Shown here: positions 25,835 through 34,279 of the stretch, piece after piece
How positions within the stretch are numbered: the stretch's first letter is position 1
Layout of the letters: the number at the start of each line of letters is the position of its first letter
NCBI RefSeq assembly: GCF_004681965.1
Contig: NZ_SMLL01000001.1
Location: forward strand, 620,001 to 684,000
Reading direction: 5' to 3'
Origin: Ramlibacter rhizophilus
GTDB lineage: Bacteria; Pseudomonadota; Gammaproteobacteria; Burkholderiales; Burkholderiaceae_C
Length of the DNA: 64,000 bases
The notes under the pieces: model-generated
The model's database searches: none
What the model was told of the DNA's origin: nothing
The model's input: the letters and a program-made list of their open reading frames with translations, nothing else
Program-made: the position numbers and the translations under genes

Positions 25835-27271
25835 ATGGATCTGCTCATGGGCCTGGCGCTCGCGGCCGCCGGCATGTGCGCCGGCGCGGCCGTGTCGGCG
25901 CTCATGCTGCGCCTTCGTTCGCAGGCCATCCTCCAGGCCGCGGTGGCCCAGGGCCGCTCGGCGCTGGAGATCGAGCTGGCCGCCGGACACGAGCGGCTGC
26001 TCGCCTGCCAGGGAGAGCTCGCCCAGGCGCGCGCGGAGGTCGCGCGCCTGGGCGAGGCGGCCGAGCGCTGGCGCAAGACGGCCAATACGGCCGCCGCCGA
26101 CCAGGCCCGGCTGGCCGAACGTGCGAGCCGGCTTTCAGCGCTGGAGGCCGAGTCGGCGCGGCAGGCCCTGCAGGTGAGCATGAGCGAAGAGCAGTTGCGG
26201 CGCCTGGCCGCCAGCGAGGCGCACAAGGATGAAGCGCTGCGCGGCGCCCAGCTCCAGCTGCAGCAGCAGGAGCTGGCGCAGGGCGCCCTGCAGACCAAGC
26301 TGGAAGCTGCGGTGAAGGCACTGCACGAATCCAGCGAGCGGCAGGCCGTTCTGCGGGAGCAGGTGTATCGCGCCACCGCACTGGAGCAGCAGCTGCGCGA
26401 TGCGCAACTGCGCTGGGCCACCACGCAGCAGCAGCTGGCGGACCTGCGTGAATCCGCGGCCCTGGAGCACCGGCGGCTCGCCGCCGAACTGTCCGAGGCG
26501 CGAACGGCGGCCGAGCAAAGCGGCCGGGAACTGGCGGCGGCTCAGGCGCTGGAGGCGGCCGCGCAGGCCCGCGTGGCGGCACTCGCCGGCGACCTCGCCG
26601 CGATGCGCAGCCCGGCCCGGCGCGAGCCACCCGCGTTCACGTTCCCGGGACCCGAGCATGGCCAGCAGGACGGGTGGGCGCAGGCGCTGTTCGAGTGCGC
26701 CCGCTCCCGGCTCGGCCTCACGCTCCAACCTGCTGCGGCCGGCGGGCTGCAGGTGCTCGCCCTGCCGCAGGGCGTGCGCCTGCTGCTGGACGCAGGCACG
26801 GAAGACGAGGACCCCGATCAGGCCCCGCAGGCCGACGTCGCAGCGCAACGCAGCGAGCGCCTCGCCGCGCTGCGCAAGCGGGTCGACGCCGCCGCCACGC
26901 AGCTCGCAGCCGAAGCGGGCGGGCAGCCGCACGCGTGCCTGGCGATCGTGTTTCTCGCGCAGGAGTCGCAGTTCCTGCAGGCGGTGGCCGAGGACGAGGG
27001 CCTGTTCGCCTGGGCCTGGCAGCGGCAGGTGATGATCGCGGGACCGACCACCCTGTACTTCACCTTGTGGCTGGCCCTGTTCGCCGCCGCTGGCGCCCCG
27101 GCCGACGAGGTGCCGCCGCCTTCCTGCCGCACGGCGGACTTCGCTGCGGACCTCGAGGCGCTGGGCGAGCAGCTCGCCGCAGCGAACGAAGTCCTGCATG
27201 CAGCACGGGCGCGCCTGCGAGCCAGCCCCGTCCGCCTCGAAGCGCAGGCCGCGGCGCTGCTGCAGGCGTGA
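25835..27271 (+). CDS. RmuC-like protein with membrane anchor and long coiled coil
   Basis: 478 aa, near the ~475 aa of E. coli RmuC. One hydrophobic segment (~3-24) is followed by a coiled coil rich in Ala, Glu, Gln and Arg (~27-260). The C-terminal region recalls the RmuC nuclease-like domain: LPQGVRLLLDAG matches the family strand before the active site, and LAIVFLAQESQFLQAVAEDEGLFAWAWQRQVMIAGPTTLYFTLWL matches its most conserved block. The Lys of the usual DAK is Gly here, so catalysis may be lost. RmuC proteins limit DNA inversions or rearrangements; that role is known for the family, not shown here. Confidence 0.65.
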   Translation: MDLLMGLALAAAGMCAGAAVSALMLRLRSQAILQAAVAQGRSALEIELAAGHERLLACQGELAQARAEVARLGEAAERWRKTANTAAADQARLAERASRLSALEAESARQALQVSMSEEQLRRLAASEAHKDEALRGAQLQLQQQELAQGALQTKLEAAVKALHESSERQAVLREQVYRATALEQQLRDAQLRWATTQQQLADLRESAALEHRRLAAELSEARTAAEQSGRELAAAQALEAAAQARVAALAGDLAAMRSPARREPPAFTFPGPEHGQQDGWAQALFECARSRLGLTLQPAAAGGLQVLALPQGVRLLLDAGTEDEDPDQAPQADVAAQRSERLAALRKRVDAAATQLAAEAGGQPHACLAIVFLAQESQFLQAVAEDEGLFAWAWQRQVMIAGPTTLYFTLWLALFAAAGAPADEVPPPSCRTADFAADLEALGEQLAAANEVLHAARARLRASPVRLEAQAAALLQA

Positions 27272-27297
27272 GGGGATGGATCACCGGCCGCGCCGCT

Positions 27298-27990
27298 TCA
27301 TCGGCGCTCGTACTGGGTCTTGCCGAACAGGTTCTCGCGCGACTGCTGGTCGGTGATGGGCTTGCGCAGTTCGGCCATCACGGCCACGCCGCGCTGCACG
27401 GCGGGGCGCGCGGCGATGCCGTCGAACCACTTGTGCAGGTGCGGGTAGTCGGACAGTTCCACGCCCTGGTTCTGCCAACTGCGAAGCCAGGGAAAGGTGG
27501 CGATATCGGCGATTCCGTAGTCGTCGCCGGCCAGGTAGGCGCTTTGCGCGAGCCGCTTGTCGATCACGCCGTAGAGGCGCTTGGCTTCGTTGGTGTAGCG
27601 GTCGATGGCGTAGGCGATCTTCTCGGGCGCGTAGAGGCGGAAATGGTGCGCCTGTCCCAGCATGGGGCCGACGCCGCCCATCTGGAACATGAGCCACTGC
27701 ATGGCGTCAAGGCGCGCGCGCGGTGCGCTCGCCAGGAAGCGGCCGGTCTTCTCGGCCAGGTACAGCAGGATGGCGCCGGATTCGAACAGGGCGATCGGCT
27801 GGCCGTCCGGGCCCTCGGGATCGACGATGGCCGGGATCTTGTTGTTCGGGCTGATGGCGAGGAACTCGGGCTTGAACTGATCACCCTTGCCGATGTTGAC
27901 CGGATGGACCCGGTAGGGGAGGGCGCACTCCTCCAGCATGATGTGGACCTTGTGCCCGTTCGGGGTCGGCCAGGAATGCACGTCGATCAT
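27298..27990 (-). CDS. Glutathione S-transferase, YfcG/Ure2p-like
   Basis: 230 aa. N-terminal thioredoxin-like domain (~1-85) begins MIDVHSWPTPNGHKVHIMLEE, with TPNGHK at the position where nu-class enzymes keep Thr and Asn. The GSH-binding cis-Pro region is NNKIPAIVDPEGP and ESGAILLYLAEK. C-terminal helical domain has WLMFQMGGVGPMLGQAHHF and YGIADIATFPWLRSW. Such proteins are disulfide reductases or conjugating enzymes in the cytoplasm. ATG 27990 is preferred; the frame to 28116 overlaps the divergent gene. Convergent with the RmuC-like gene. Confidence 0.88.
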   Translation of the reverse strand: MIDVHSWPTPNGHKVHIMLEECALPYRVHPVNIGKGDQFKPEFLAISPNNKIPAIVDPEGPDGQPIALFESGAILLYLAEKTGRFLASAPRARLDAMQWLMFQMGGVGPMLGQAHHFRLYAPEKIAYAIDRYTNEAKRLYGVIDKRLAQSAYLAGDDYGIADIATFPWLRSWQNQGVELSDYPHLHKWFDGIAARPAVQRGVAVMAELRKPITDQQSRENLFGKTQYERR

Positions 27991-28054
27991 GGTTGCCTTT
28001 CTCTCGTCGCTTCGGTTCCAATCGGCGCTCACTGTAGGCCAATCCTTGCGTCCG

Positions 28055-28648
28055 ATGTTTTCCCTGGTCCGAAAGGCCGCACGCGCGCTGCGCCGCCCCG
28101 TCCGAAGCGAAGGCACGGTAGCCGGCCGCGCCTGGGAGCTCAGGGTCGGCCCGTCCGGCCGCGGCTACATCGAAGGCCAGGAACTGCTCGGTCGCTGCGA
28201 GATGGGACTGCCCGCCGAGGTGTCGGTGGTCGTGATGCGCCGCACGCTCAAGGAGTCGCTGGAGCGCAGCACCTACGAGCGCTACATCGACGCCGACCAG
28301 ACCCTCGCCGGTGGCCTGCCCGAGGAGGTGCGCTGGCTGTCCACCTTCCAGGAGCTGCGCTGGCCGCAGCTGCCGCGGGAGTTCTGGCGCGAGTGGTCCG
28401 TGCTGGCCGACGAGCAGGCCCACGCCGTCGCGTGGCTGGATGGCTCGCTGGCCGCGCTCCTGATGGACTGGCCCGAGCTGGCGCCCGGTGTGCCGGTGGT
28501 GCTCACGGTGCTGCGCGGCCGGGTCTATCTGCGCCTGCAGCACCAGCCCCGGCTGGAAGCCAGGCAGCGGCACGCGGCCAACGTGCTGGAGCGGGCCTGC
28601 CTCGCGGCTGCCCGCACCTGGAACACGCCCAGGCCCGGGCCGGCCTGA
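28055..28648 (+). CDS. Hypothetical protein, 197 aa
   Basis: Soluble protein starting MFSLVRKAARALRRPVRSEG; no signal cleavage site is convincing. A beta-rich middle (GRAWELRVGPSGRGYIEGQELLGRCEMG) is followed by a helical part (TLKESLERSTYERYID) and a C-terminus with LRGRVYLRLQHQPRLEARQRH. I recognise no domain. It is divergent from the GST gene (64 bp between starts) and its stop at 28648 abuts the stop of the acyl-CoA dehydrogenase gene with no spacer, so any terminator must lie within coding DNA. Confidence 0.6.
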   Translation: MFSLVRKAARALRRPVRSEGTVAGRAWELRVGPSGRGYIEGQELLGRCEMGLPAEVSVVVMRRTLKESLERSTYERYIDADQTLAGGLPEEVRWLSTFQELRWPQLPREFWREWSVLADEQAHAVAWLDGSLAALLMDWPELAPGVPVVLTVLRGRVYLRLQHQPRLEARQRHAANVLERACLAAARTWNTPRPGPA

Positions 28649-29923
28649 TCAACCCCCGCGCGTGATCGGCACGGGCGCGTCGGCACCGTAGGCCGAGTAC
28701 TTGCCCAGCTCCCACTTGGCGATGGCATTGCGGTGCACTTCGTCCGGCCCGTCGGCAAAGCGCAGCGTGCGCGCGTGGGCGTAGGCGTAGGCGAGGGGGA
28801 AGTCGTCGCACATGCCGCCGCCGCCGTGCACCTGCATGGCCCAGTCGATGACCTGGCAGGCCATGCTCGGGGCGACCACCTTGATCATGGCGATCTCGGT
28901 CTTGGCGACCTTGTTGCCGGCCGTGTCCATCAGCCAGGCGGCCTTGAGCGTGAGCAGGCGCGCCATGTCGATGCGGCAGCGCGCTTCGGCGATGCGCTCC
29001 TGGGTGACCGTCTGCTGCGCCACGGTCTTGCCGAAGGCGGTGCGCGAGGAGGCGCGGCGGCACATGAGTTCCAGGGCCCGCTCGGCCTGGCCGATCAGGC
29101 GCATGCAGTGGTGGATGCGGCCCGGGCCCAGGCGGCCCTGCGCGATCTCGAAGCCGCGTCCTTCGCCCAGGAGGATGTTGCTCGCGGGCACGCGCACGTT
29201 CTCGAAATACATCTCCACGTGGCCGTGCGGCGCGTCGTCGTAGCCCAGCACGTTCAGGGGGCGAACGATGCGGATGCCGGGGGAGCCGGCGGGCACCAGG
29301 ACCATGCTTTGCTGCGAATGGCGCGGCGCTTCCGGATCGCTCTTGCCCATGGTGATGAAGACCTTGCAGCGCGGATCGCCCGCGCCGGAGATCCACCACT
29401 TGTGGCCGTTGACGACGTACTCGTCCCCCTGGCGCTCGATGCGGGTCTCGATGTTGGTGGCGTCCGAGGAGGCGACCTCGGGCTCCGTCATGGCGAAGGC
29501 GGAGCGGATGCGCCCTTCCAGCAGGGGCAGCAGCCACTGGCGGCGGTGCTCTTCGCTGCCGTAGCGGGCGATGGTCTCCATGTTGCCGGTGTCCGGCGCC
29601 GAGCAGTTGAAGACCTCGGGCGCCCAGGGCACGCGGCCCATGATCTCGGCCAGGGGCGCGTACTCCTGGTTGCTCAGGCCCGCGCCCTCGACCCCGGCGA
29701 TCGTCGCCGTGTCCTTGGGTAGCCACAGGTTCCACAGGCCGGCGTCGCGCGCCTTCTGCTTGAGGCTTTCGATGACCTCCAGCGGCGTCCACCGCTTGCC
29801 GGCGGCGGTGTTGGCCGCGAGTTCGTTGGCCAGGGCCTTTTCGCTGGGATAGACGTGCTCGTCCATGAACTTCAAAAGGCGCGCACGCAGTTCGTGGGTC
29901 CGGGGGGAGTAGTCGAAGTCCAT
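28649..29923 (-). CDS. Acyl-CoA dehydrogenase (ACAD10/11-like)
   Basis: 424 aa FAD enzyme catalysing alpha,beta-dehydrogenation of acyl-CoA. Helical N-terminal domain (~1-135), beta domain with [16 protein letters not shown] (~140-155, substrate/FAD contact) and [22 protein letters not shown], then C-terminal helical domain with [13 protein letters not shown] and [42 protein letters not shown]. The C-terminal phrase IQ(V)HGGGGM..DGPDEVH is typical of the ACAD10/11 subgroup. It follows an APH-type kinase gene by 24 nt, matching the two halves fused in animal ACAD10/11. Confidence 0.92.
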   Translation of the reverse strand: MDFDYSPRTHELRARLLKFMDEHVYPSEKALANELAANTAAGKRWTPLEVIESLKQKARDAGLWNLWLPKDTATIAGVEGAGLSNQEYAPLAEIMGRVPWAPEVFNCSAPDTGNMETIARYGSEEHRRQWLLPLLEGRIRSAFAMTEPEVASSDATNIETRIERQGDEYVVNGHKWWISGAGDPRCKVFITMGKSDPEAPRHSQQSMVLVPAGSPGIRIVRPLNVLGYDDAPHGHVEMYFENVRVPASNILLGEGRGFEIAQGRLGPGRIHHCMRLIGQAERALELMCRRASSRTAFGKTVAQQTVTQERIAEARCRIDMARLLTLKAAWLMDTAGNKVAKTEIAMIKVVAPSMACQVIDWAMQVHGGGGMCDDFPLAYAYAHARTLRFADGPDEVHRNAIAKWELGKYSAYGADAPVPITRGG

Positions 29924-29947
29924 GGGGATTCCTTTACGGTGGAAGGG

Positions 29948-31036
29948 TCAGGCCTCGCGGGCGAAGCGCCAGGCCATCTCGGCGAGGCCCCGCGCGCCCG
30001 CGCCGGAGCTGGCGGCCTGGGCGCTGGAGGCCGTGCCGTCGCGGGCGCGGCGGGCGATGCCCTGCAGGATGGCGGCCAGGCGGAACAGGTTGTAGGCGAG
30101 GTAGAAGTTCCAGTCCTCGCGCAGCGCCTCGGGCGTGGCCAGGCCGGTGCGTTGGCACCAGCGGCGGATGTACTCGTCCTCGCGCGGGATGCCCAGCGCG
30201 TCCAGGTCCAGGCCGCCGATGCCACGGAAGGCGCCCGGCGGAATGTGCCAGGCCATGCAGTGGTAGCTGAAGTCCGCCAGCGGGTGGCCGAGCGTGGAAA
30301 GCTCCCAGTCGAGCACGGCGATCACGCGCGGCTCGGTGGGGTGGAACATCAGGTTGTCCAGGCGGAAGTCGCCATGGACGATGGAGACCTTGCTCTGGTC
30401 GCGCGCGCCGGCCGGCAGGTGCGCGGGCAGCCATTCGATGAGCCGGTCCATCTCCTCGATGGGATCGGTGATGGAGGCCTGGTACTGCTTGCTCCAGCGG
30501 CCGATCTGGCGCTCGAAGTAGTTGCCCGGCTTGCCGTAGCCGGCCAGGCCGCGCGCGGCGAAGTCGACCGTGTGCAGCGCCGAGATGACGCGGTTCATCT
30601 CGTCGTAGATGGCCGCGCGTTCGGCCGGGCTCATGCCCGGCAGCGACTGGTCCCACAGCACGCGGCCCTGCATGAACTCCATGACGTAGAACGCGCGCCC
30701 GATGACGGATTCGTCCTCGCACAGCACGTGCATGGTCGGTACCGGGACGTCGGTGCCCGCGAGTCCGCGCATGACCGCAAACTCGCGCTCGATGGCATGG
30801 GCCGAGGGCAGCAGGCGGGCCACCGGGCCGGGCTTGGCCCGCATCACGTAGGCCCGTGCGGGCGTGAGCAGCTTGAAAGTGGGGTTGGACTGGCCACCCT
30901 TGAACATCTCGACGGACAGCGGGCCCTCGAAGCCGGGCAGGTGTTCGCGCAGCCAGGCCTCCAGGGTAGCGGTGTCGAAGGCGTGCTGCTGCGACACCGC
31001 GCGCGTGCCGACGAAGCCGGAGTAGTCAGTGGCCAC
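29948..31036 (-). CDS. APH-type phosphotransferase, ACAD-associated kinase
   Basis: 362 aa aminoglycoside-phosphotransferase-fold protein. GTG 31036 is supported by AAGGAGG 7 nt upstream. Kinase motifs: MFKGGQSNPTFKLL (nucleotide loop), YVMRAKP (Lys), catalytic VSIVHGDFRLDNLMFH (HGD, ~210-225) and VIAVLDWELSTLGHPLADF (metal Asp). Resistance function is unlikely because it sits beside an acyl-CoA dehydrogenase. In animals and Pseudomonas such kinases phosphorylate hydroxyacyl-CoA so the partner dehydrogenase can process 4-hydroxy acids. That assignment here is an inference from neighbourhood. Confidence 0.88.
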   Translation of the reverse strand: MATDYSGFVGTRAVSQQHAFDTATLEAWLREHLPGFEGPLSVEMFKGGQSNPTFKLLTPARAYVMRAKPGPVARLLPSAHAIEREFAVMRGLAGTDVPVPTMHVLCEDESVIGRAFYVMEFMQGRVLWDQSLPGMSPAERAAIYDEMNRVISALHTVDFAARGLAGYGKPGNYFERQIGRWSKQYQASITDPIEEMDRLIEWLPAHLPAGARDQSKVSIVHGDFRLDNLMFHPTEPRVIAVLDWELSTLGHPLADFSYHCMAWHIPPGAFRGIGGLDLDALGIPREDEYIRRWCQRTGLATPEALREDWNFYLAYNLFRLAAILQGIARRARDGTASSAQAASSGAGARGLAEMAWRFAREA

Positions 31037-31048
31037 CGTGCGCCTCCT

Positions 31049-31771
31049 TCAGTCGTCTTCCGTAGTGGCGATGCGCATGAGCGCATCGCGCTCGCGGATC
31101 ACGAGCCCACCCGGTTCGATGCGGATCGCTCCCTCGCGCTCCATGGCCTTGAGCTCCTGGTTGACGCGCTGGCGCGAGGCGCCGAGCAACTGCGCGAGTT
31201 CCTCCTGCGCCAGCTGCAGGCCGATGCGGATGTCCTTGCCATCGCCCAGGCAGGGCACGCCGTAGCTGCGCACCAGGTGCAGCAGCTGCTTGGCCAGGCG
31301 CGCGCGCAGGGGCAGGGTGTTGAGGTCCTCGACCAGGCCGAAGAGCTGGCGGATGCGCCGTGCCTGCAGCCGCAGCATGGCCTCGTAGAGCTCCACGTGT
31401 TCGGCGAGGATCTTGCGGAAGTCGGACTTGCTGACGCACAGCAGCGTGGTGTCGCCATGCGCATAGGCGTCGTGCGTGCGCTGGTCGCCGTCGAAGATGG
31501 CCACGTCGCCGAACCAGATGCCCGGCTCCACGTAGGCCAGCGTGATCTGCTTGCCCGAGATGGAGGTCGAGCTCACGCGCACCGCGCCCCGGGCACAGGC
31601 GATCCACTCCTGCGGCGGGTCGCCCCGGGCGGCGATGAGGTCGCCGTCCTTGTAGCGTTTGACGAATGCGCATCGAAGAATGTCGTGGCGTAGCGAAGGC
31701 GAGAGGGAGGAGAACCAGCGGCCCCCGTTGATCGCCTCCCGTTCCTCGATGGTAAGAATGGGTTCGTCCAT
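31049..31771 (-). CDS. Crp/Fnr-family transcriptional regulator
   Basis: 240 aa. Cyclic-nucleotide-type sensor domain (~20-140, with ISGKQITLAYVEPGIWFGDVAIFDGDQRTHDAYAH), dimer helix (~130-155) and C-terminal winged HTH (~165-230, LAQEELAQLLGASRQRVNQELKAMEREGAI). No N-terminal cysteine cluster, so it is not an Fe-S Fnr. It lies inside the operon between the hydratase (89 nt upstream) and kinase (12 nt downstream) genes, suggesting it controls this fatty or hydroxy-acid pathway. The ligand is unknown. Confidence 0.9.
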   Translation of the reverse strand: MDEPILTIEEREAINGGRWFSSLSPSLRHDILRCAFVKRYKDGDLIAARGDPPQEWIACARGAVRVSSTSISGKQITLAYVEPGIWFGDVAIFDGDQRTHDAYAHGDTTLLCVSKSDFRKILAEHVELYEAMLRLQARRIRQLFGLVEDLNTLPLRARLAKQLLHLVRSYGVPCLGDGKDIRIGLQLAQEELAQLLGASRQRVNQELKAMEREGAIRIEPGGLVIRERDALMRIATTEDD

Positions 31772-31860
31772 GGCTTGTCGTGTCAGCGACTGGCCGCCTC
31801 GTCCCCTGTCGCCTCGGGGACGCGCGGCCGGTCTTGTCTCTCGTTGTTGGCTTGCGGTGG

Positions 31861-32640
31861 CTACTCGTAGTGCGGCTTCGTCTTCTTCAGGAAGGCCTCG
31901 ATGCCGATGCCGCCGTTGGCATGGTGCAGGTTGGCCACGAAGTGATCGCGCTCGCGGCCGAGCTGCTCGGTGAGCGTGGCATGCGGCGCTTCGTTGATCA
32001 GCTCCTTGATGCTCGCCAGCGCATTGGGCGCGCGGGCGTTCAAGCGCTCCGCCAGGTCCATCGCATCGGCCAGCGCCGCGCCCGGCGCGCTGATCCGATT
32101 GACCACGCCCAGTGCCTGCAGGCGCTGCGCCGTGATGCGCTCGCCGGCCAGCAGCAGTTCGCTCGCGAGCTGGCGCGGCAGCATGCGGCCCAGGTGCCAG
32201 CTGCCGCCGCCGTCAGGCGACAGCGCGACGTTGGAATAGGCCATGAGGAAGACGGCGTTGTCGGCGGCGACGATCAGGTCGCAGGCCAGCGCGAGCGAAA
32301 AGCCGGCGCCCGCGGCCGCGCCCTCCACGGCGGCGATGACCGGCTTGGGAAAGGTGCGGATCGCCTCGATCCAGTTGTGCAGGCCTTCGATGCTCTGGGC
32401 CTGCACCTCGGGTGGCTGGCGACGCCGCTCCAGCAGGCGCTGCAGGTTGCCGCCGGCGCAGAACTGCGCGCCCTCGCCGGTGATGACGACGCTGCGTACC
32501 TCCGGCAGTGTCTCGGCCACGCTGAGGGCCTCGATGCCGGCGGCGTAGATCTCGGGACCCAGCGCATTGCGGAACTCGGGGTCGCTCAGGGTGAGGACGA
32601 GCGTGCCGTCCTGGCTGGCGCTGCGAAGTTGTGCGGCCAT
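31861..32640 (-). CDS. Enoyl-CoA hydratase/isomerase family protein
   Basis: 259 aa crotonase-fold enzyme for hydration or isomerisation of enoyl-CoA in beta-oxidation. Oxyanion-hole segments are GAQFCAGGNLQRLLE (~57-71) and KPVIAAVEGAAAGAGFSLALACDLIVAADNAVF (~99-131). The catalytic position after DLIVAADNAVFLMAYSNVALSPDGGGSWHL has Asp-Gly where many hydratases carry Glu (positions near 140), so an isomerase or PaaG-like function is possible. Starts at ATG 32640, 2 nt after the HADH stop; the two are co-translated. Confidence 0.9.
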   Translation of the reverse strand: MAAQLRSASQDGTLVLTLSDPEFRNALGPEIYAAGIEALSVAETLPEVRSVVITGEGAQFCAGGNLQRLLERRRQPPEVQAQSIEGLHNWIEAIRTFPKPVIAAVEGAAAGAGFSLALACDLIVAADNAVFLMAYSNVALSPDGGGSWHLGRMLPRQLASELLLAGERITAQRLQALGVVNRISAPGAALADAMDLAERLNARAPNALASIKELINEAPHATLTEQLGRERDHFVANLHHANGGIGIEAFLKKTKPHYE

Positions 32641-32642
32641 GT

Positions 32643-34160
32643 TCAATCGTCCTGAAGAAGCGACAGGCCGATGGCGCCGCGCCGGCGCAGCCAGGGGCTG
32701 GGGCGGTAGCGCGGGTCGCCGTAGACCGTCTGCATGTTGAACAGCACCTCCAGCACATTGGCCGGGCCCCAGCGGTCGCCCATGGCCAGCGGTCCGAGCG
32801 GGTAGCCCAGGCCCAGGGTGACGGCGGTCTCCAGGTCGGCAGGCGAGCAGATGCGCTGCTGGCAGATGTCGCTGGCGATGTTCACGATGGCGGCGACCAC
32901 GCGCTGCGTGACGAAGCCGCCCGAGTCGCGGATCACGCTCACCGCCTTGCCGTCGCGTGCGAAGAGGGCGTGCGCGGCCTCGCGCATGTCCGGTCGGGTG
33001 GCCGGGTTGGTGGCCAGCACGCGGCGCCGGGTGGCGGCGTCCTCGACCAGCAGGTCGATGCCCACGGTGCGCGCCGGATCCAGCCGCTCGACCACCGCCA
33101 CGGTGGTCACGTCGAAGCCCAGCGGCGCCACGAGCGTGAGGGCCTGGGCCGAGGGCGACTGGCCGGTCTCGATGCGCGCGCCCAGGTCCTTGAGCAGCTG
33201 GTACAGCTCGGCGCGCCGGGCCGCGCGGGTGGACACCCAGACCGGCGGCAGCTCGCCGACCTGCGGCACCGGCGGCTCGGGCGGCACCTGCGCCTTGCCG
33301 TCCTCGTAGCGGTAGAAGCCTTCGCCGGTCTTGCGCCCGAGCATGCGGCCGGCCAGGCGCTGCGCGGTGATGACGCTGGGACGGTAGCGCGGCTCGTCGT
33401 AGTACTGCCGGTACACCGACTCCATGACGGGGTGCGAGACGTCGAGGGCGGTGAGGTCCAGCAGCTCGAAGGGCCCGAGCTTGAAGCCGACCTGGTCGCG
33501 CAGGATGCGGTCCACGGTGGCGAAGTCGGTCACACCCTCGGACACGATCCGAAGCGCCTCGGTACCGTAGGCGCGACCGGCGTGGTTCACGATGAAGCCG
33601 GGCGTGTCCTGCGCCTGCACCGGCGTGTGGCCCATCTCGCGTGCCAGTCTTGCCAGGCGCTCGCACACGGCCGGGTCGGTGCGCAGGCCCGCAATCACCT
33701 CCACCACCTTCATGAGCGGCACCGGGTTGAAGAAGTGGAAGCCGGCCAGGCGCTGCGGCTGTTTCAGCGCGGCGCCGATGGCGGTGATGGAGAGGGACGA
33801 GGTGTTGCTCGCCAGGACCGCCTCGGGCGAGACGATGCCTTCCAGCTTCGCGAACAGCTCCTGCTTGACGTCCAGCCGCTCGACGATGGCCTCCACCACC
33901 AGGTCGCAGCCGGCCAGTGCCTCCAGCGTCGCCGCGAGCTTCAGGCGTGACTTGCACTGTGCCACCGCCTCGTCGTCCATGCGCCCCTTCTCTCGCAGGC
34001 GCTCCCATTGCGCGCCCAGGTCTTGTTGTGCTCTAGCGACGGCCTCGGCTTGGGTGTCGAAGAGAAGAACGTCACAGCCGGCCTGCGCGGCGATCTGCGC
34101 GATACCGCGCCCCATCGCCCCGGTGCCGACCACGCCTACGGTGTTGAAGCTGGTTTGCAT
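32643..34160 (-). CDS. 3-hydroxyacyl-CoA dehydrogenase (PaaH/PaaC-like)
   Basis: 505 aa NAD enzyme oxidising 3-hydroxyacyl-CoA. N-terminal Rossmann fold with VGVVGTGAMGRGIAQIAAQAG (~8-28). Catalytic His lies in AGFHFFNPVPLMKVVEVI (~140). Two copies of the C-terminal 3HCDH domain: one at ~190-290 (DTPGFIVNHAGRAYGTEAL) and one at ~410-495 (DSGGFVTQRVVAAIVNIASD). The doubled C-terminal domain and length fit the 3-hydroxyadipyl-CoA dehydrogenase PaaH group, but no other paa gene is near, so the substrate is open. First gene of the operon running to the acyl-CoA dehydrogenase. Confidence 0.9.
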   Translation of the reverse strand: MQTSFNTVGVVGTGAMGRGIAQIAAQAGCDVLLFDTQAEAVARAQQDLGAQWERLREKGRMDDEAVAQCKSRLKLAATLEALAGCDLVVEAIVERLDVKQELFAKLEGIVSPEAVLASNTSSLSITAIGAALKQPQRLAGFHFFNPVPLMKVVEVIAGLRTDPAVCERLARLAREMGHTPVQAQDTPGFIVNHAGRAYGTEALRIVSEGVTDFATVDRILRDQVGFKLGPFELLDLTALDVSHPVMESVYRQYYDEPRYRPSVITAQRLAGRMLGRKTGEGFYRYEDGKAQVPPEPPVPQVGELPPVWVSTRAARRAELYQLLKDLGARIETGQSPSAQALTLVAPLGFDVTTVAVVERLDPARTVGIDLLVEDAATRRRVLATNPATRPDMREAAHALFARDGKAVSVIRDSGGFVTQRVVAAIVNIASDICQQRICSPADLETAVTLGLGYPLGPLAMGDRWGPANVLEVLFNMQTVYGDPRYRPSPWLRRRGAIGLSLLQDD

Positions 34161-34279
34161 CGGCCGATTATCGGCGTCGCATAAAAGCGAATCCGCTGGT
34201 CTGCGTCTTAGAACGAAGGGATACTGCGCCCGACTTCGGCCCTCGGGTGCCGTCGCTCACGGCGAACTGCTGTGCAAGA

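Noticed and set aside
28649-31036. APH-type gene as antibiotic resistance
   Set aside because: Position beside acyl-CoA dehydrogenase and family phrases point to the ACAD-associated kinase.
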